Positions 1 through 33,105 are shown, numbered from the stretch's first letter. The stretch: DNA of 64,000 bases from Phymorhynchus buccinoides (GCA_017654935.2 CM065706.1:10901183-10965182); one strand, 5' to 3'. Numbers and translations: made by a program. The notes: a model not told the origin generated them from the letters alone.

Positions 1-889
1 TCTGGGATTCGATATTTACTCGTAAATTCATAAATGCGCTTTTCCTATTGGACTTTTCAAAAAGGGAAAAACAAAATATAAAAACAAGAACAACAGCTGT
101 TGAGTTTGATGAGAATTCTGCGCGCATGGCGAAATCGAAAAAGGTTTGTAGCGTAATTATAGTACATTCATTTGACCGAATTTCGTAAGGTTCTCTATGA
201 TTGGCCAGTTTCATCCAATACCAGTGCGCCGTTTTCTTGTGCTCTGCTAATAATTGTTCAGCGTAATATTAAAAAAAAAAGATTTTGATTTTAAAGCTAT
301 TGAAGGAATGTTTTGTCTTGAACCATGAAAGTTATAGACTACATCACACCATAGATGTGAAGATTGAGGAGATCGACAAAGGATGCCAATGCAAAATTTG
401 ACTGGGCTTGTGGCTGGCTGATAATGGGGGCCGTTTCACAAGGGCTCACGTTACGTAGCGTGAACGCAAATCAGCAAAAACGACACTAAGAAACACCTCT
501 TTCGCAGACGTTTGCCAAAAACGTTTTGTGGCTACTCCCAAGGTATCTCTTGGCGAAGTATCACGTGACTAGTATGGGGTGAATACATTTCTTGTTGTTG
601 ATTGGTCCATTAAAGTCTGGTTAAAATAATTAAAAACAATTGACCAATCAGACAAGAGCTTGTAATATTCTTCCGCAAACGTTTTCTAAAGTGTTTCTTA
701 GGCCCCGTTTGGCGTAAGCGTTATTCGCGCGGCGACCGTTGTCTAGAGAAACTCGACCCTGTATCGAACAAGTAAGATCCGCGTAGGCGACTTCATCGAG
801 AAAGTTGGTGTCATGGACAAAGTTTTGTGTGCATGGTGCGACCATACCTATAGGGCTGTACTTGCTTTGTTTTGGGCCCTCACACCTTC
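1..889. other. Upstream/intronic sequence, no exon recognised
   Basis: No coding exon of TPD52 or any other gene is recognised here. The stretch 486-711 contains a weak inverted repeat: 'ctaagaaacacctctttcgc' at 487 resembles the reverse complement of the block around 680-705. This could be a degraded MITE. The first exon(s) of the TPD52-like gene must lie here unrecognised or to the left of the window. Confidence 0.4.
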
Positions 890-2441
890 CTGCAGTTCTG
901 TTATCTGCTTGTTTCAGAGGGCTATGATGGGGCCTCCGGCCCAACGTCCCTCCCCGGTGGTATGGGAATGGACGGAGCCTCACACCTTCCTGCAGTTCTG
1001 TTGTCTGCTTGTTTCAGAGGGCTATGATGAGGCCTCCAGCCCGACGTCCCCTCGTGGGAATGGACGGAGCCTCACACCTTCCTGCAGTTCTGTTGTCTGC
1101 TTGTTTCAGAGGGCTATGATGAGGCCTCCAGCCCGACGTCCCCCGATGGTATGGGAATGGACGGAGCCTCACACATTCCTGCAGTTCTGTTGTCTGCTTG
1201 TTTCAGAGGGCTATGATGAGGCCTCCAGCCCGACGTCCCCTGGTGGGAATGGACGGAGCCTCTCACCTTCCTGCAGTTCTGTTGTCTGCTTGTTTCAGAG
1301 GGCTATGATGAGGCCTCCAGCCCGACGTCCCTCGGTGGTATGGGAATGGACATTCCTGCAGTTCTGTTGTCTGCTTGTTTCAGAGGGCTATGATGAGGCC
1401 TCCAGCCCGACGTCCCCTCGTGGGAATGGACGGAGCCTCTCACCTTCCTGCAGCTCTGTTGTCTGCTTGTTTCAGAGGACTATGATGAGGCCTCCAGCCC
1501 GACGTCCCCCGGTGGTATGGGAATGGACATTCCTGCAGTTCTGTTGTCTGGTTGTTTCAGAGGGCTATGATGAGGCCTCCGGCCCGACGTCCCCCGGTGG
1601 TATGGGAATGGACGGAGCCTCACACATTCCTGCAGTTCTGTTGTCTGGTTGTTTCAGAGGACTATGATGAGGCCTCTGGCCCGACGTCCCCCGGTGGTAT
1701 GGGAATGGACATTCCTGCAGTTCTGTTGTCTGCTTGTTTCAGAGGACTATGATGAGGCCTCCAGCCCGACGTCCCCCGGTGGTATGGGAATGGACATTCC
1801 TGCAGTTCTGTTGTCTGGTTGTTTCAGAGGGCTATGATGAGGCCTCCAGCCCGACGTCCCCTCGTGGGAATGGACGGAGCCTCTCACCTTCCTGCAGTTC
1901 TGTTGTCTGCTTGTTTCAGAGGACTATGATGAGGCCTCCAGCCCGACGTCCCCCGGTGGTATGGGAATGGACATTCCTGCAGTTCTGTTGTCTGGTTGTT
2001 TCAGAGGGCTATGATGAGGCCTCCGGCCCGACGTCCCCCGGTGGTATGGGAATGGACGGAGCCTCACACATTCCTGCAGTTCTGTTGTCTGGTTGTTTCA
2101 GAGGGCTATGATGAGGCCTCCAGCCCGACGTCCCCCGGTGGTATGGGAATGGACATTCCTGCAGTTCTGTTGTCTGCTTGTTTCAGAGGGCTATGATGAG
2201 GCCTCCAGCCCGACGTCCCCCGGTGGTATGGGAATGGACATTCCTGCAGTTCTGTTGTCTGGTTGTTTCAGAGGACTATGACGAGGCCTCCGGCCCGACG
2301 TCCCCCGGTGGTATGGGAATGGACTTTCCTGCAGTTCTGTTGTCTGGTTGTTTCAGAGGACTATGACGAGGCCTCCGGCCCAACGTCCCCCGGTGGTATG
2401 GGAATGGACTTTCCTGCAGTTCTGTTGTCTGGTTGTTTCAG
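890..2441 (+). repeat. 85-bp minisatellite built from the exon A splice acceptor
   Basis: About 17 tandem copies of a unit of roughly 85-97 bp run directly into TPD52 exon A. Each unit contains the polypyrimidine stretch and acceptor 'tctgcttgtttcag', followed by the first ~50 nt of the exon (the part encoding DYDEASSPTSPGGMGMD), and then a short linker 'attcctgcagttctgttg'. Some units carry a 12-nt 'ggagcctcacac' insertion or lack 'ggtggta'. The copies are very similar, so the expansion looks recent. The last copy, with AG at 2440-2441, is the genuine exon border. Confidence 0.9.
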
Positions 2442-23928
<21,487 letters not shown>

Positions 23929-24137
23929 ATTTACCCCCCCCCCCTCCTTGCCAGCCTTCCATCCTCTCCCTCCCTCCCTCCCTCCCTTCCTTTCAGTCAC
24001 CTACTGACCAACTTTCATTTTTCGCTATACATATTAAATATGATTTTTTTAATTTTTTACTTTATTTAACCCCTCTCCTTTCTCCCTTCCAGTCATCTGC
24101 CTCTTAATTTTTCTTTTTCCGCTATACACCAATCTTT

Positions 24138-25003
24138 CGGTAAAATGCAGACTATAAGCCGCCAGTTTTTTTTCTCAACTTTGGCCCATGCGGCTTATAG
24201 ACTGATGCGGCTTATCTGCAGATTTTGTTTTCCATTCTACGTTTATCTGTATGATTAAATCTAACTTTCTGGCCACATTCTGCAGCCTATTTTGAGCTTC
24301 TCTAGGTAATCAATAGATTCAAATTTTATAGTATCTGAGACAGACCTGTTTATCCTCCCGGTTTTGCCGGAATTATCCCGGGAATTTGCAAAAATTCTGG
24401 GTAAAATAATAAATTCCGGGTGAACACTGAAAATCCCGGGATTTTGAAAAAATGTCTATTATTTGTTTCCGTTAGTATGAAAAGATGCAAGGGTTGTAGT
24501 TTTGCGCCAAACATGTCGTCAGGCAAGTCAACCGCAGGCGGCAAGCGACAGAAATCTTCGACAAACGACAGCAGTGATAGGGTGAAACGGCCAAAAGTGA
24601 AGCAGAAGTTTTCTCAAAAGTATTTGAAAGTGCCAGGAATAACAAGTTCGCGTTTGGGAGACGAGTATGTACACTGCAAGTACTGCAACGTGGACTTCAA
24701 ATTTTTGCATGGCGGCATAAGCGACATTGCGATGTGAATTATGTTTTTTTCTTCTCAAATTCCGGGGTTTTCTGTGGCAAATTCCAGGTTGTTTATTATA
24801 CGGGTAAACAGGTCTGCTGAGAGCATTAAATACTCGTTTTCTGACAGGAGAATTTACGTATTTGCGTCGCTTTGTGCACATACAATTTTCTCTGCGGCTT
24901 ATAAACTGGTGCGGCTTATATGTGAATAAATACCTAATGTTTTCTCGATTTAAGGGATGCGGCTTATATACAGGTGCGTCTTATAGTCCAGTTTTTACGG
25001 TAA
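24138..25003. mobile_element. 'accgtaaaatgcggact' TA-MITE, copy 2, interrupted
   Basis: Relative of 23365-23752, split by the element at 24341-24816. The uninterrupted copy shows 'gtgtctgagaacattaaat' where this one is filled. It lies in the likely 3' UTR or flank of TPD52. Confidence 0.85.
24341..24816 (+). mobile_element. CAGACCTG-type element with zinc-finger coding remnant
   Basis: TIRs CAGACCTGTTTATCC and GGGTAAACAGGTCTG with a perfect 6-bp target duplication CTGAGA. A + strand ORF (Met at 24513, stop at 24735) encodes a Lys/Ser-rich N-terminus and CKYCNVDFKFLHGGISDIAM, a pattern resembling the C-x2-C...HGG..D zinc finger at the N-terminus of many hAT-type transposases and their domesticated relatives. 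No DDE/RNase-H-like catalytic domain follows, so it is non-autonomous. Confidence 0.8.
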
Positions 25004-25534
25004 TTTACCCCCTCCCCTTCCTCCCTTCCAGTCATCTGCCTCTTTTTTTTCTTTTTTCCCCGCTATGCACCAATCTTTCGGTTCCCCCCACCCCCCACCC
25101 ACTTCCACGCAACATTTTGTTGTCTTTGAAAGTCTGTCATATGATATCGCGCAATCTGTGGTAATGTATACATTTTGTGTTCTATTAATTTGAGAGGATG
25201 ATTGCCTTTAGGACCATTTCTTTTCTCTCTTTTTTTGTGGAGGGGTGGTTTGAAATGAATATGTGGGGGGTTGTTTTAATATTACATGTATCATTATTAT
25301 TATTATTAAGTCTGTTTGTTTGTTTGTTGTTTTTGGGGTTTATTTGTTGTTGTTTTTTTAACCTTTTAGTTTTCAACTCTTCTATCTCTCAGTCTCACCT
25401 GTCTTTGGGATGATAGTTCAACAGTTTACTCTTCCTTTTTTTCTTTTTAAATGGTGATGTTGAATGGATTTTTGTGTAAAGTGTGTGAATGAAATTTGAG
25501 GGGATAACGATATCGAATGGTTTGAGGCTTATAA

Positions 25535-25558
25535 AATAAATGAATCGCGTGTAATAAA
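25535..25558 (+). promoter_or_regulatory. Candidate polyadenylation signals for TPD52
   Basis: Two AATAAA hexamers (25535-25540 and 25553-25558) about 1.6 kb after the stop codon. Another AATAAA lies at about 24926 inside a MITE. No transcript evidence; placement is a guess. Confidence 0.25.
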
Positions 25559-25774
25559 TAATTCAGAAACGTTTTTCTTGTCGTTTTTTTCAGTATTGAT
25601 GTTACTGCTTGTCTTCGCTTACATACAGCGTGTGAAATAATTAAATGTTATTTCCAAGTGCTTCTTCTGTATTTTTCTTTTACTTCTTAACATGTGTAGA
25701 TATGTAAATATGAAATAGTGAGGCCAAGAGAGAGGGTATAGTGAAATGAATAAGGGGAACCAAAGTTATTGATG

Positions 25775-26043
25775 CAGACCTGCCTACCCATACGATTTTT
25801 CCGTATTTTGTACACGATTTTGAGCCCCAGTACGGTAAATGGAAAATTAATACGGCAAAAATTTGAACTTGAGGTCTTCTAAGATCAGTCAAAATCGAGT
25901 GTTTTTCGTCATTTCGCATGGCGGTTTAATGTTCTGTAATGTTCCGTTTTTGGGTCTCCTTGCAAAATATGGAATTTTAAGAAAAAGTACGGAAATGTTT
26001 TTGGTGGAGTACCTAAAAAAGAAATTGGGGGTAGGCAGGTCTG
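25775..26043. mobile_element. CAGACCTGCCTACCC element, perfect 6-bp TSD
   Basis: TIRs CAGACCTGCCTACCC and GGGGGTAGGCAGGTCTG, flanked on both sides by TTGATG (25769-25774 and 26044-26049). 269 bp, no transposase. Confidence 0.92.
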
Positions 26044-26315
26044 TTGATGGCACCGATTCGCCTAGCAAAGTGAAAGTAGTTGCCACAATACAGACCCAAG
26101 TTCATCCTCAAGTTTTGTGTAGATATGTGTTTGTAAAATCTTGATTTTTTTTTGGTGTGTGGGGGGTCCCTATCTCAGATCTGGGTTAAGAGGGGACAGC
26201 AAGTTGTAGCAGTCTGATTTGCCTCGGATTCAGCGGCAAAAAGATGTGTAGACCGTTTTTGAGATTCAAAGGATTTGGGGTGTGGCTCGAAAGATAGTTC
26301 AATGTTTTGCTTTGA

Positions 26316-26510
26316 ATGTATCAAGACGTATTTTTTCTTGTCCTACAGCAGTCGATAGAAAACGAGAAGAAATTCAACAAGTTGAAGAAAAAGAGAGCTT
26401 CTATAGACATGTTGTCATTTTCTTGGGTTAGGGCGATAGCAAGCGTACTCTGTGTTGTTGGTTTTTTATTCATCATATTGACACACATTGTCATTTTTCT
26501 ACCATCTTGA
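26316..26510 (+). other. Unidentified small ORF with a C-terminal hydrophobic segment
   Basis: The ORF has a charged stretch ENEKKFNKLKKKRAS preceded by an acceptor-like 'tcttgtcctacag' at about 26337-26349, followed by a ~25-residue hydrophobic segment (ASVLCVVGFLFIILTHIVIF). It could be a tail-anchored-type 3' exon of an unseen transcript, or chance. Not recognised. Confidence 0.2.
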
Positions 26511-27074
26511 AAAATGCCAACTGATTATCATCAAATTGTATGCGAATTAACGTTCAGCGTTTGAGAATAACTTTCTATTTATTGTTGGTTGATGTTTTTG
26601 TTGTTGTTGTTTTTTCTCTGGTGTTGTCAACTTGGAACGCTTCTTGAGATTTTCAATATATTCAAAACAGATTGAAAGATTTTAATGAATACATTCCCCG
26701 TTTTGGTGTGGGTTGGGGTTGGGTTTTTTTTGGGGGGGTTGTTTCGTTTTATTGTGGAAATTTATTCATAGACATAAGCGATGTTCCGTAGTTTTTGTTT
26801 GCATGGTTTTTGGTTCGGCATATTGGAATTAATTTGACGCATGATTCGTCTACATCTCATTATTTTAATTTCAATTTTGCAACAATGTTTTGTTTTCTTT
26901 AATTTAAGGCATTGGTGTTCATGATTTCATCTCTTTTTTTTTCCTTGTACTCTTTTTTTGCGCCTTCCTCCTCTTTTTGCTACCTTTGCTCAAAGGTTCG
27001 TTGATTTTATGTATTACTCCTAGTCCATTCTTCTGCCGTAAGGTTTTTGTTTTAAAAATCTTCGACAGTTTTCT

Positions 27075-27310
27075 CCTTTGAGCTCCTCCGAAATCGGAAT
27101 GTGTCGGCGGAATGCAGCGAGAGACCAGTGAAAACTGGAAAACGGACACATACGTACCCATTGTGGCCTTATGGCCCGGGAACGCAGAAGAAGAAGAAGT
27201 TTTAGCAGCAGATGTATCCTGGGAACGCAGAAGAAGAAGAAGTTATAGCAGCAGATGTATCCTGGGAACGTGGAAGAAGAAGAAGAAGTTTTAGCAGCAG
27301 ATGTATCCTA
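27075..27310 (+). repeat. Dispersed repeat with 45-bp tandem tail
   Basis: Inverted relative of 7530-7672. Its 3' end contains three copies of 'gaacgcagaagaagaagaag' ... 'agcagcagatgtatcct'. Confidence 0.75.
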
Positions 27311-27516
27311 CACTCTGGCTGCTTTGAGGGCGAACATTAAACCATGAGTATCATTTCGCAAATCAAGATAAGCTGGAAGTTGGTCAAACGATTGATCCAA
27401 ATTGTGCAGGGGCTTTCAGTATCAGAAAGGGTCCTCTACCCCCCTACCCCACCTCCTTACCCACACAACTTCCCCTCCTCCGTCCTTATCCCCCCTCCCC
27501 CCAATATCAGTAAAGA

Positions 27517-27790
27517 GAAGAAATGATGTCAGGCATCAGAATTGTCAGAGGATTAAGAATTTATGACAGCGGATTGGCTTCTCTTGCCAGAGGCTTTGCC
27601 TTTTTATTGAGCGTTACCCTTTGTGTTAAATAGCATTGAAAAGTGATTTCTTACTATATTGTTTTTGGTGGTGTTGGGAACTGATTTCAGTGTTGTCCCT
27701 CTTCAGTCTGGGGCCTTGATGGCCCTTTTACCGCGGTTTTCAGAGGATTGGACTTCAGACTATTCTGATGCCTGGATGTGCACTCATCTT
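27517..27790 (+). repeat. Long inverted-repeat partner of 42000-42230
   Basis: 'cagtgttgtccctcttcagt', 'ggggccttgatggccctttt', 'accgcggttttcagaggatt' are found reverse-complemented at 42000-42230, about 14.5 kb away. Possibly a dispersed transposon copy. Confidence 0.85.
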
Positions 27791-28302
27791 ATCACTCCTA
27801 ACATCTCTATCTTCTCCTCTTTCACAGCACAAACTTGTTTTGTTTTGGTCACTTTCTTTACCCCCTTTTCTTTTCTTTCTTTTTTAAACTACTGAACAGA
27901 TTACGGAGAAATCATCCGATGGTAAGCCAACAAGAAAGCCATTCTCCTGACATCTTTTTCTTTTAGTTCTCAAGTGTCAATGTGTAAAATGTCAGTTCAC
28001 CTTGCCGCACGAAAAAATAGAAGAAAAAAACAACATCACTCCCTTTAGAATGCAGAGACAGAATTGTATTGTTGTGCTGGTTGGCAATATCGTTTTGGTT
28101 TTGAAGCGTTTTTTGCTCAATGTTATGAAGCAAACATGCGAGGTGTGTCAGCCTGTGGTTGGTTGGAAACGTCTTCTGTTGATGTCGGAAAACTTAACAT
28201 CCGTGGTGTGTGCCTGCGGTTTGTACCGTTTCACGTCAATGATGTAAAACGTACGGCCAATTTGCATGTGCCTGTGACTTGAATTTGGGGGGGAGCCTCA
28301 AT

Positions 28303-28600
28303 TCTGCATATCGTCGGTGAAATGCAAAAACCTCGTATCTTGATTTTTGGGGGGTTTGAGTTAGATACGTAGTTAGCTCTCTAAATTTTTCCCACCACCT
28401 TCCACCAAAAGCTTGTATCTCTAACGACTTTCTATCTGGGGTAAATGAGGTTGTGAAAATAGGAGAAAAACTCGTAAGTCCCGATATTCAAATATAGTTA
28501 AGGACAAAAGCCTCGTATCTTTGTTCTTTTCAAGTCTAAAATAATTTTTTTAGTAATTTTAACGAAATCCAGGACTAAACTTGCAATGTCTTGAACAACA
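28303..28600 (+). mobile_element. 'atatcgtcggtgaaat' repeat, copy 1
   Basis: Shares 'aacctcgtatct', 'aaaagcttgtatctctaacg' and 'actttctatctggggtaaat' with 33666-34066 (complete, both TIRs) and 34590-34822. Confidence 0.75.
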
Positions 28601-28825
28601 GTGCTTGTAACTTCCTCTAATCTGTCACTCTCTTTGACTCTGCCTTTTCCCTTTGCTTGCTGTCATCTGCTATCATTCTGTCTCACTGGTCCATTCTCCT
28701 GCCTTTTTTTCTATAAATTGTTACAAAGATTTCTTCAGCCGAAGTCGAACATGCTGGGCCTATTTCTTAGGCGCATAACGGCAGCACGACACATCTACGC
28801 TCATGTGACAGGAAACTGAGCGAAG
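28598..28825 (+). mobile_element. SINE-like 'ttgtaacttcctctaatctg' repeat
   Basis: From 'gtgcttgtaacttcctctaa' to 'gtgacaggaaactgagcgaa', as in the family at 32799-33105. Confidence 0.75.
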
Positions 28826-29289
28826 AAGAAGAAGATACAAGGTTTTTGAATTTTCACCAACGATATGCAAAGTGCCTGTGGTTTGACTTAGCGTTTGTCA
28901 GTGCATGAATAAAACCGGTTTAGCGCTACGCAGTTTGTGCTTGTGTCTCCTTGTTTTCTTGCTCCTTTCCACGTCTCCTTCAATGTGTTTCGATCAGTGT
29001 GTTCTTACTCCTTTCCACGTCTCCTTCAATGTGTTTCGATCAGTGTGTTTTATGCGTATCTAGTTACAAATCACTCGCACGTTTCCTTTTCATTCTTTTT
29101 TTATTTTGAAATGACTGAAGACATGTTTCCTTTGCCTCTCCTATACCTTGCAGTATGCATGTTGGTTGAAGTAAATTTTATATCAAGAGGCCTTCATGTG
29201 GACTTCAGCTTCTTTGTGTGTGTGTGAAAGTACTGGTCATTTTTTAGGTTTGTAAGTCGAGAAATACAATTCATTCACTCTGTCCCTTT

Positions 29290-29318
29290 CTCCCCCCCCC
29301 CCCCCCCCCCCCCCCCCC
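29290..29318. repeat. Poly-C homopolymer (~29 nt)
   Basis: Uninterrupted C run at the 5' end of a SINE-like copy. Similar long G or C runs occur at 5608, 8116, 30086, 31117, 46146 and 46553. Confidence 0.95.
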
Positions 29319-29610
29319 ATGGGGATACCAGGGAGCTTTTATATATAGTTCCCCCACCTTCTGGAAGTATGGTGCTTGTAACTTCCTCTCATCTTTCACT
29401 CTCTTTGACTCTGCCTTTTCCCTTTGCTGTCACCATCTTTCTGCCTAACCGGTCCATTCTCCTGCCTTTTTTTCACGAAACACTTTCAAAACGATTTCCT
29501 CCAGTCGAGGTCGGACTTGCTGGGCCTATTTCTTAGTTAGGCGCATAGCGGCAGCATGATGCATCTGCGCTCATAATTGATAGGAAACTGTCTGAGCGAT
29601 CAAAGAAGAA
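29318..29610 (+). mobile_element. SINE-like 'ttcccccaccttctgg' repeat
   Basis: Near full-length member: 'ccatggggataccagggagc' to 'ctgagcgatcaaagaagaaa'. Confidence 0.8.
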
Positions 29611-30085
29611 AGAAGAATGTCCCTTTCGTGGTGCTGGGTCACATATAAACTAAACGAATGGGTTTTTTGTACAGAACTTGTGGATTGCAGATCTAATGTA
29701 CACAATTCTTTAGAGCTTGTGATGGACATTTATTGGACATTGTGCATGCTGCTTGGCCGTTTTTTCTAATTTGCTGTCACCTTCATTACGAGCGTGAGCA
29801 CATTTTATTGTCAATAACTAAAAAGAAAGAAAAAAACAAGCTTAAATATTTTGACTAGTAAAGAAGAGAATCAAGCGCTTTTTCTGTTTTAAGGCCAATG
29901 TGAGTTGGGTTGAGGGCATTTCAATATTGAGAGCTGTAAAATTAGATGTATCTGTTGACGCTTCTTGCATAATGAAAATCCACTTTGCTCATAAACAAGT
30001 TAAATTTTCTCCATAATGAAAATCCACTTTGTTCATAAACAAGTTAAATTTCCTCCGTAATTAAAATCCACTTTGCTCATAAATA

Positions 30086-30385
30086 GGGGGGGGGGGGGGG
30101 GGGGGTCTTTCATAAAAATAGTTCCCCCACCTTCTGGAAGTTCTGTGCTTGTAATTTCCCCTAATATGTCACTCTTTGACTCTGCCTTTTCCCTTTGCTT
30201 ACTGTCATCTGCTATCTTTCTATCTCACTGGCCCATTCTCCTGCCTTTTTTTCTATGAATTCTCTTACAAAGATTTCTTCAGCCGAAGTCGGACATGCTG
30301 GGCCTAACTATTTCTTAGTTAGGCGCATACCGGCAGCATGACGCATCTACGCTCATATGGCAGGAAACTGAGCGATCAAAGAAGA
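30086..30385 (+). mobile_element. SINE-like 'ttcccccaccttctgg' repeat with poly-G head
   Basis: A G-run of about 20 nt replaces the usual 'ccccgtggggataccgggag' head; the rest matches 32799-33105. Confidence 0.8.
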
Positions 30386-31113
30386 AATTTCCTCATGCAC
30401 CTTACAATTTAGTACAAGGTTGTTTTGTTTTAGATTTTTTATAAGTTAAAGTTGCTTTCCATTTTACTTCATAAACTGTGACAGGATATTTGTTTGGCGT
30501 CAGATTTTGTTGTTGATGAAATAAAATACTGACTCCGGTTTACAGAAAAGTAGCAGTTGCTTTATGTAGGAGGTATTTACTGGATTTGGGGGCATGGTGT
30601 TTGTAAAAAAAAATATTGGAAGAATTTTTAAGCTGTGAAGATTATTTTATTTTATGCTATTTAATTTCTGCATGGGTTTCTTTCTCGAAGCAATACATTT
30701 GTTCAGTGGTTTTTGTTTTGTGTGTGTGTGATTTTTCCAATTTCAGTTATTGATTTGCATTGCATTTTGGTTTGGTTTTGCTTGCTACATGCCTTTTGTC
30801 AGCATCTTTCACCATTTTTATTCCCTTCTTCTGCTTTCTTTCTTTTTTTTGGGGGGGGGGGGAGGGGGGGGGGGGGTGTAAAGTTGGTTTGTACAGGTTT
30901 CTTGATTATTGTAAATATTTTGTTTTTGGTTACTGTTAGGTTGTTTTGTTGTATGTTTTTGTTAAAATTTTGTTTTGTTATTATGGATAAAGAAGGGATC
31001 TGTTTAGGCCGCATGAAATTTGATGATTTACATTTTTTTATTTTTAAGAAAAGGGTCAGGGCTTATTTCACGAAATGGAAGTTCGATTCGTTGAAATTGA
31101 AAGCCAAGAATAT

Positions 31114-31116
<3 letters not shown>

Positions 31117-31146
<30 letters not shown>
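31117..31146. repeat. Poly-G homopolymer (~30 nt)
   Basis: Uninterrupted G run after 'aagccaagaatatga'. Not associated with a recognised gene. Confidence 0.95.
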
Positions 31147-31533
31147 GTCTAAACTACCACCTTAGCCATCTTGGTTTGCCTGGTTCAGACAGTTTAGCCG
31201 GTCAGGTAGTAATTCATTGGTTATGTCCCATTAATGCAAAATGCAGGCTCTTAAATGTTTTGAACACGCTAATTAGATTTGGAATGGATGTTTATTTTGT
31301 GTGCAAGGTTTTGTGGGAACAGTGTAATCTTTCGTGTCCATTTGAGATTGAGTTTAAAGAGCATGATTGCCCAATCTGACACATTCCATCGACACGTTTT
31401 GTCGAAAGAAAATGTTCAAGATGAAAAACTAGTCACAATGGTTGAAGGTTTCTTGAATTTACTGAGGCTCACAGAACTGTAGAATTTTGTAGATGTAATG
31501 TAAAAATGATTGCAAGTTTTGGAGAGAAAAAAA

Positions 31534-31736
31534 AAGTCCCTTGACTGCCCTATAAAACGTATCACATACTGACTTGATCACATGAAGAGGAATAACCCCA
31601 ATATTCTGGTTTTTGCTCTTAACAGTCAAGAGAGTTATACCCCCAGACCATTTTGCCAGATTGGCTCTATCAGTTGTCTTTTTCATGTCATGATTTGTAC
31701 AATGATTTTTTCTTTTTCTCTGGCAGTCAAGGTTTA
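31534..31736. mobile_element. TTAA MITE ('cccttgactgcc' family), left end damaged
   Basis: CCCTTGACTGCC to GGCAGTCAAGGT-TTAA, with 'ccattttgccagattggctc' inside, matching 62995-63210 in inverse arrangement. Confidence 0.75.
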
Positions 31737-32204
31737 AAAATAATAATCTTACGATTTTACAACCCCCGTTGTTTTGTGGTTGCTGTCGTTTCTTCCGTTT
31801 TCAAAACCTAATGTTTATTTTACATCATGGTAGTCATATCTACAGGAAAAAAAGAGGCTGTTATGCTGTGTTTTTGGATATATAGATATTTCGTCTTGAT
31901 TTTAACACACTTTGGACTTACATACAGACATCAACAAATGTTAAGGACCCCCAGTTCGATACATTCAGGTGTTTTTTTAGCGAGACATTTTGAAGGGGTG
32001 TTTAGTTTTGTGCAGTTTTGCATACACATCAAGTATGATCAACACTTTTTCTTCTATCGGGTTCCCTATCTTGAACCACTGATTGAAAACTGGACATTTG
32101 GCCTGGGAACGCAGAACCATTGTTTATGAAATATGGAGACATTTTGCCAAATCATTTGCTTTTCAAAATAATACATTCAGCATGCTGTTTATTGGGTGCA
32201 TCAG

Positions 32205-32387
32205 ACCTTAAACCTCTACTCAATTTGAACCTCTACTATTCAAAATTGAAAATAATGCTCTAATTACTCATTTTCAGTTAACATTGTTTGATGGTTTAAT
32301 GAATAGAACTACACAGTTTGCACCCAAACTACTCATTTCAGCTATCCAGACTACTCTAAAGACTTGTGATGGGGTAAACAGGTCTGG
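32205..32387. mobile_element. CAGACCT-type element A, copy 3
   Basis: Matches the empty element at 55924-56139 ('tactcattttcagttaacat', 'gatggtttaatgaatagaac'), ending 'ggggtaaacaggtctg'; its left end is shortened. Confidence 0.75.
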
Positions 32388-32521
32388 TTAAGGACCACCG
32401 GTTCAATACGTTCTTTAAAAAATTAAAAAATAAAGATTAGCGATACATTTTGAAGGGGTCTTTAATTTTGTAGGAACGGTAGCAGATTTATTTAGGCAAG
32501 AGTGAGCACAGATCATGACCA

Positions 32522-32719
32522 GGGCCTGTATTCATGTCGAGATAGCATGAGACTTAGCATGATGCTAACTTAGAAGCTCTTCCAAAAGTCCTATTAAATC
32601 CTATAGGACATTGGAAGAGCTTCTAAGTTAGCATCATGCTATTTTAATAGGACTTTTGGAAGAGCTTCTAAGTTAGCATCATGCTAAGTCTCATGCTATC
32701 TCAACGTGAATACAGGCCC
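32522..32719. mobile_element. Hairpin MITE, GGGCCTGTATTCA termini
   Basis: Ends GGGCCTGTATTCATGT and ACGTGAATACAGGCCC. The interior is made of alternating copies of 'agaagctcttccaaaagtcc' and its complement, giving a nearly complete 198-nt foldback. Confidence 0.88.
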
Positions 32720-32798
32720 AGATGTGCAGTTTTGCATGCGCCTGTACATTTGATTTTTTTGTTTGTTTTCCCTAACTTGAACCAATGTTTACCGAGTT

Positions 32799-33105
32799 CC
32801 CCCGTGGGGATACCGGGAGGTCTTTCGTATAAATAGTTCCCCCACCTTCTGGAAGTTATGTGCTTGTAACTTCCTCTAATCTGTCACTCTCTTTGACTCT
32901 GCCTTTTCCCTTTGCTTACTGTCATCTATCTTTTCTATCTCACCGGTCCATATTCTCCTGCCTTTTTTCTATAAATTCCTACAAAGATTTCTTCAGCCGA
33001 AGTCGGACATGCTGGGCCTAACTATTTCTTAGTTAGGCGCATAATGGCAGCATGACACATCTACGCTCATGTGACAGGAAACTGTCTGAGCGAACGAAGA
33101 AGTAG
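32799..33105 (+). mobile_element. SINE-like 'ttcccccaccttctgg' repeat, most complete copy
   Basis: From 'ccccgtggggataccgggag' through 'tctgtcactctctttgactc' and 'gaagtcggacatgctgggcc' to 'ctgtctgagcgaacgaagaa'. It has no clear A/B boxes, so SINE is only a working label. Confidence 0.75.

Noticed and set aside
813..1667. 284-codon + strand ORF over the first minisatellite
   Set aside because: The ORF follows the 85-bp repeat in shifted frames and has no non-repeat coding sequence; units contain splice acceptors. It is a by-product of the array.
24420..24737. Independent small protein-coding gene at 24420-24737
   Set aside because: It lies entirely inside a TIR-bounded element with a 6-bp target duplication and ends before any catalytic domain; treated as a transposon remnant.
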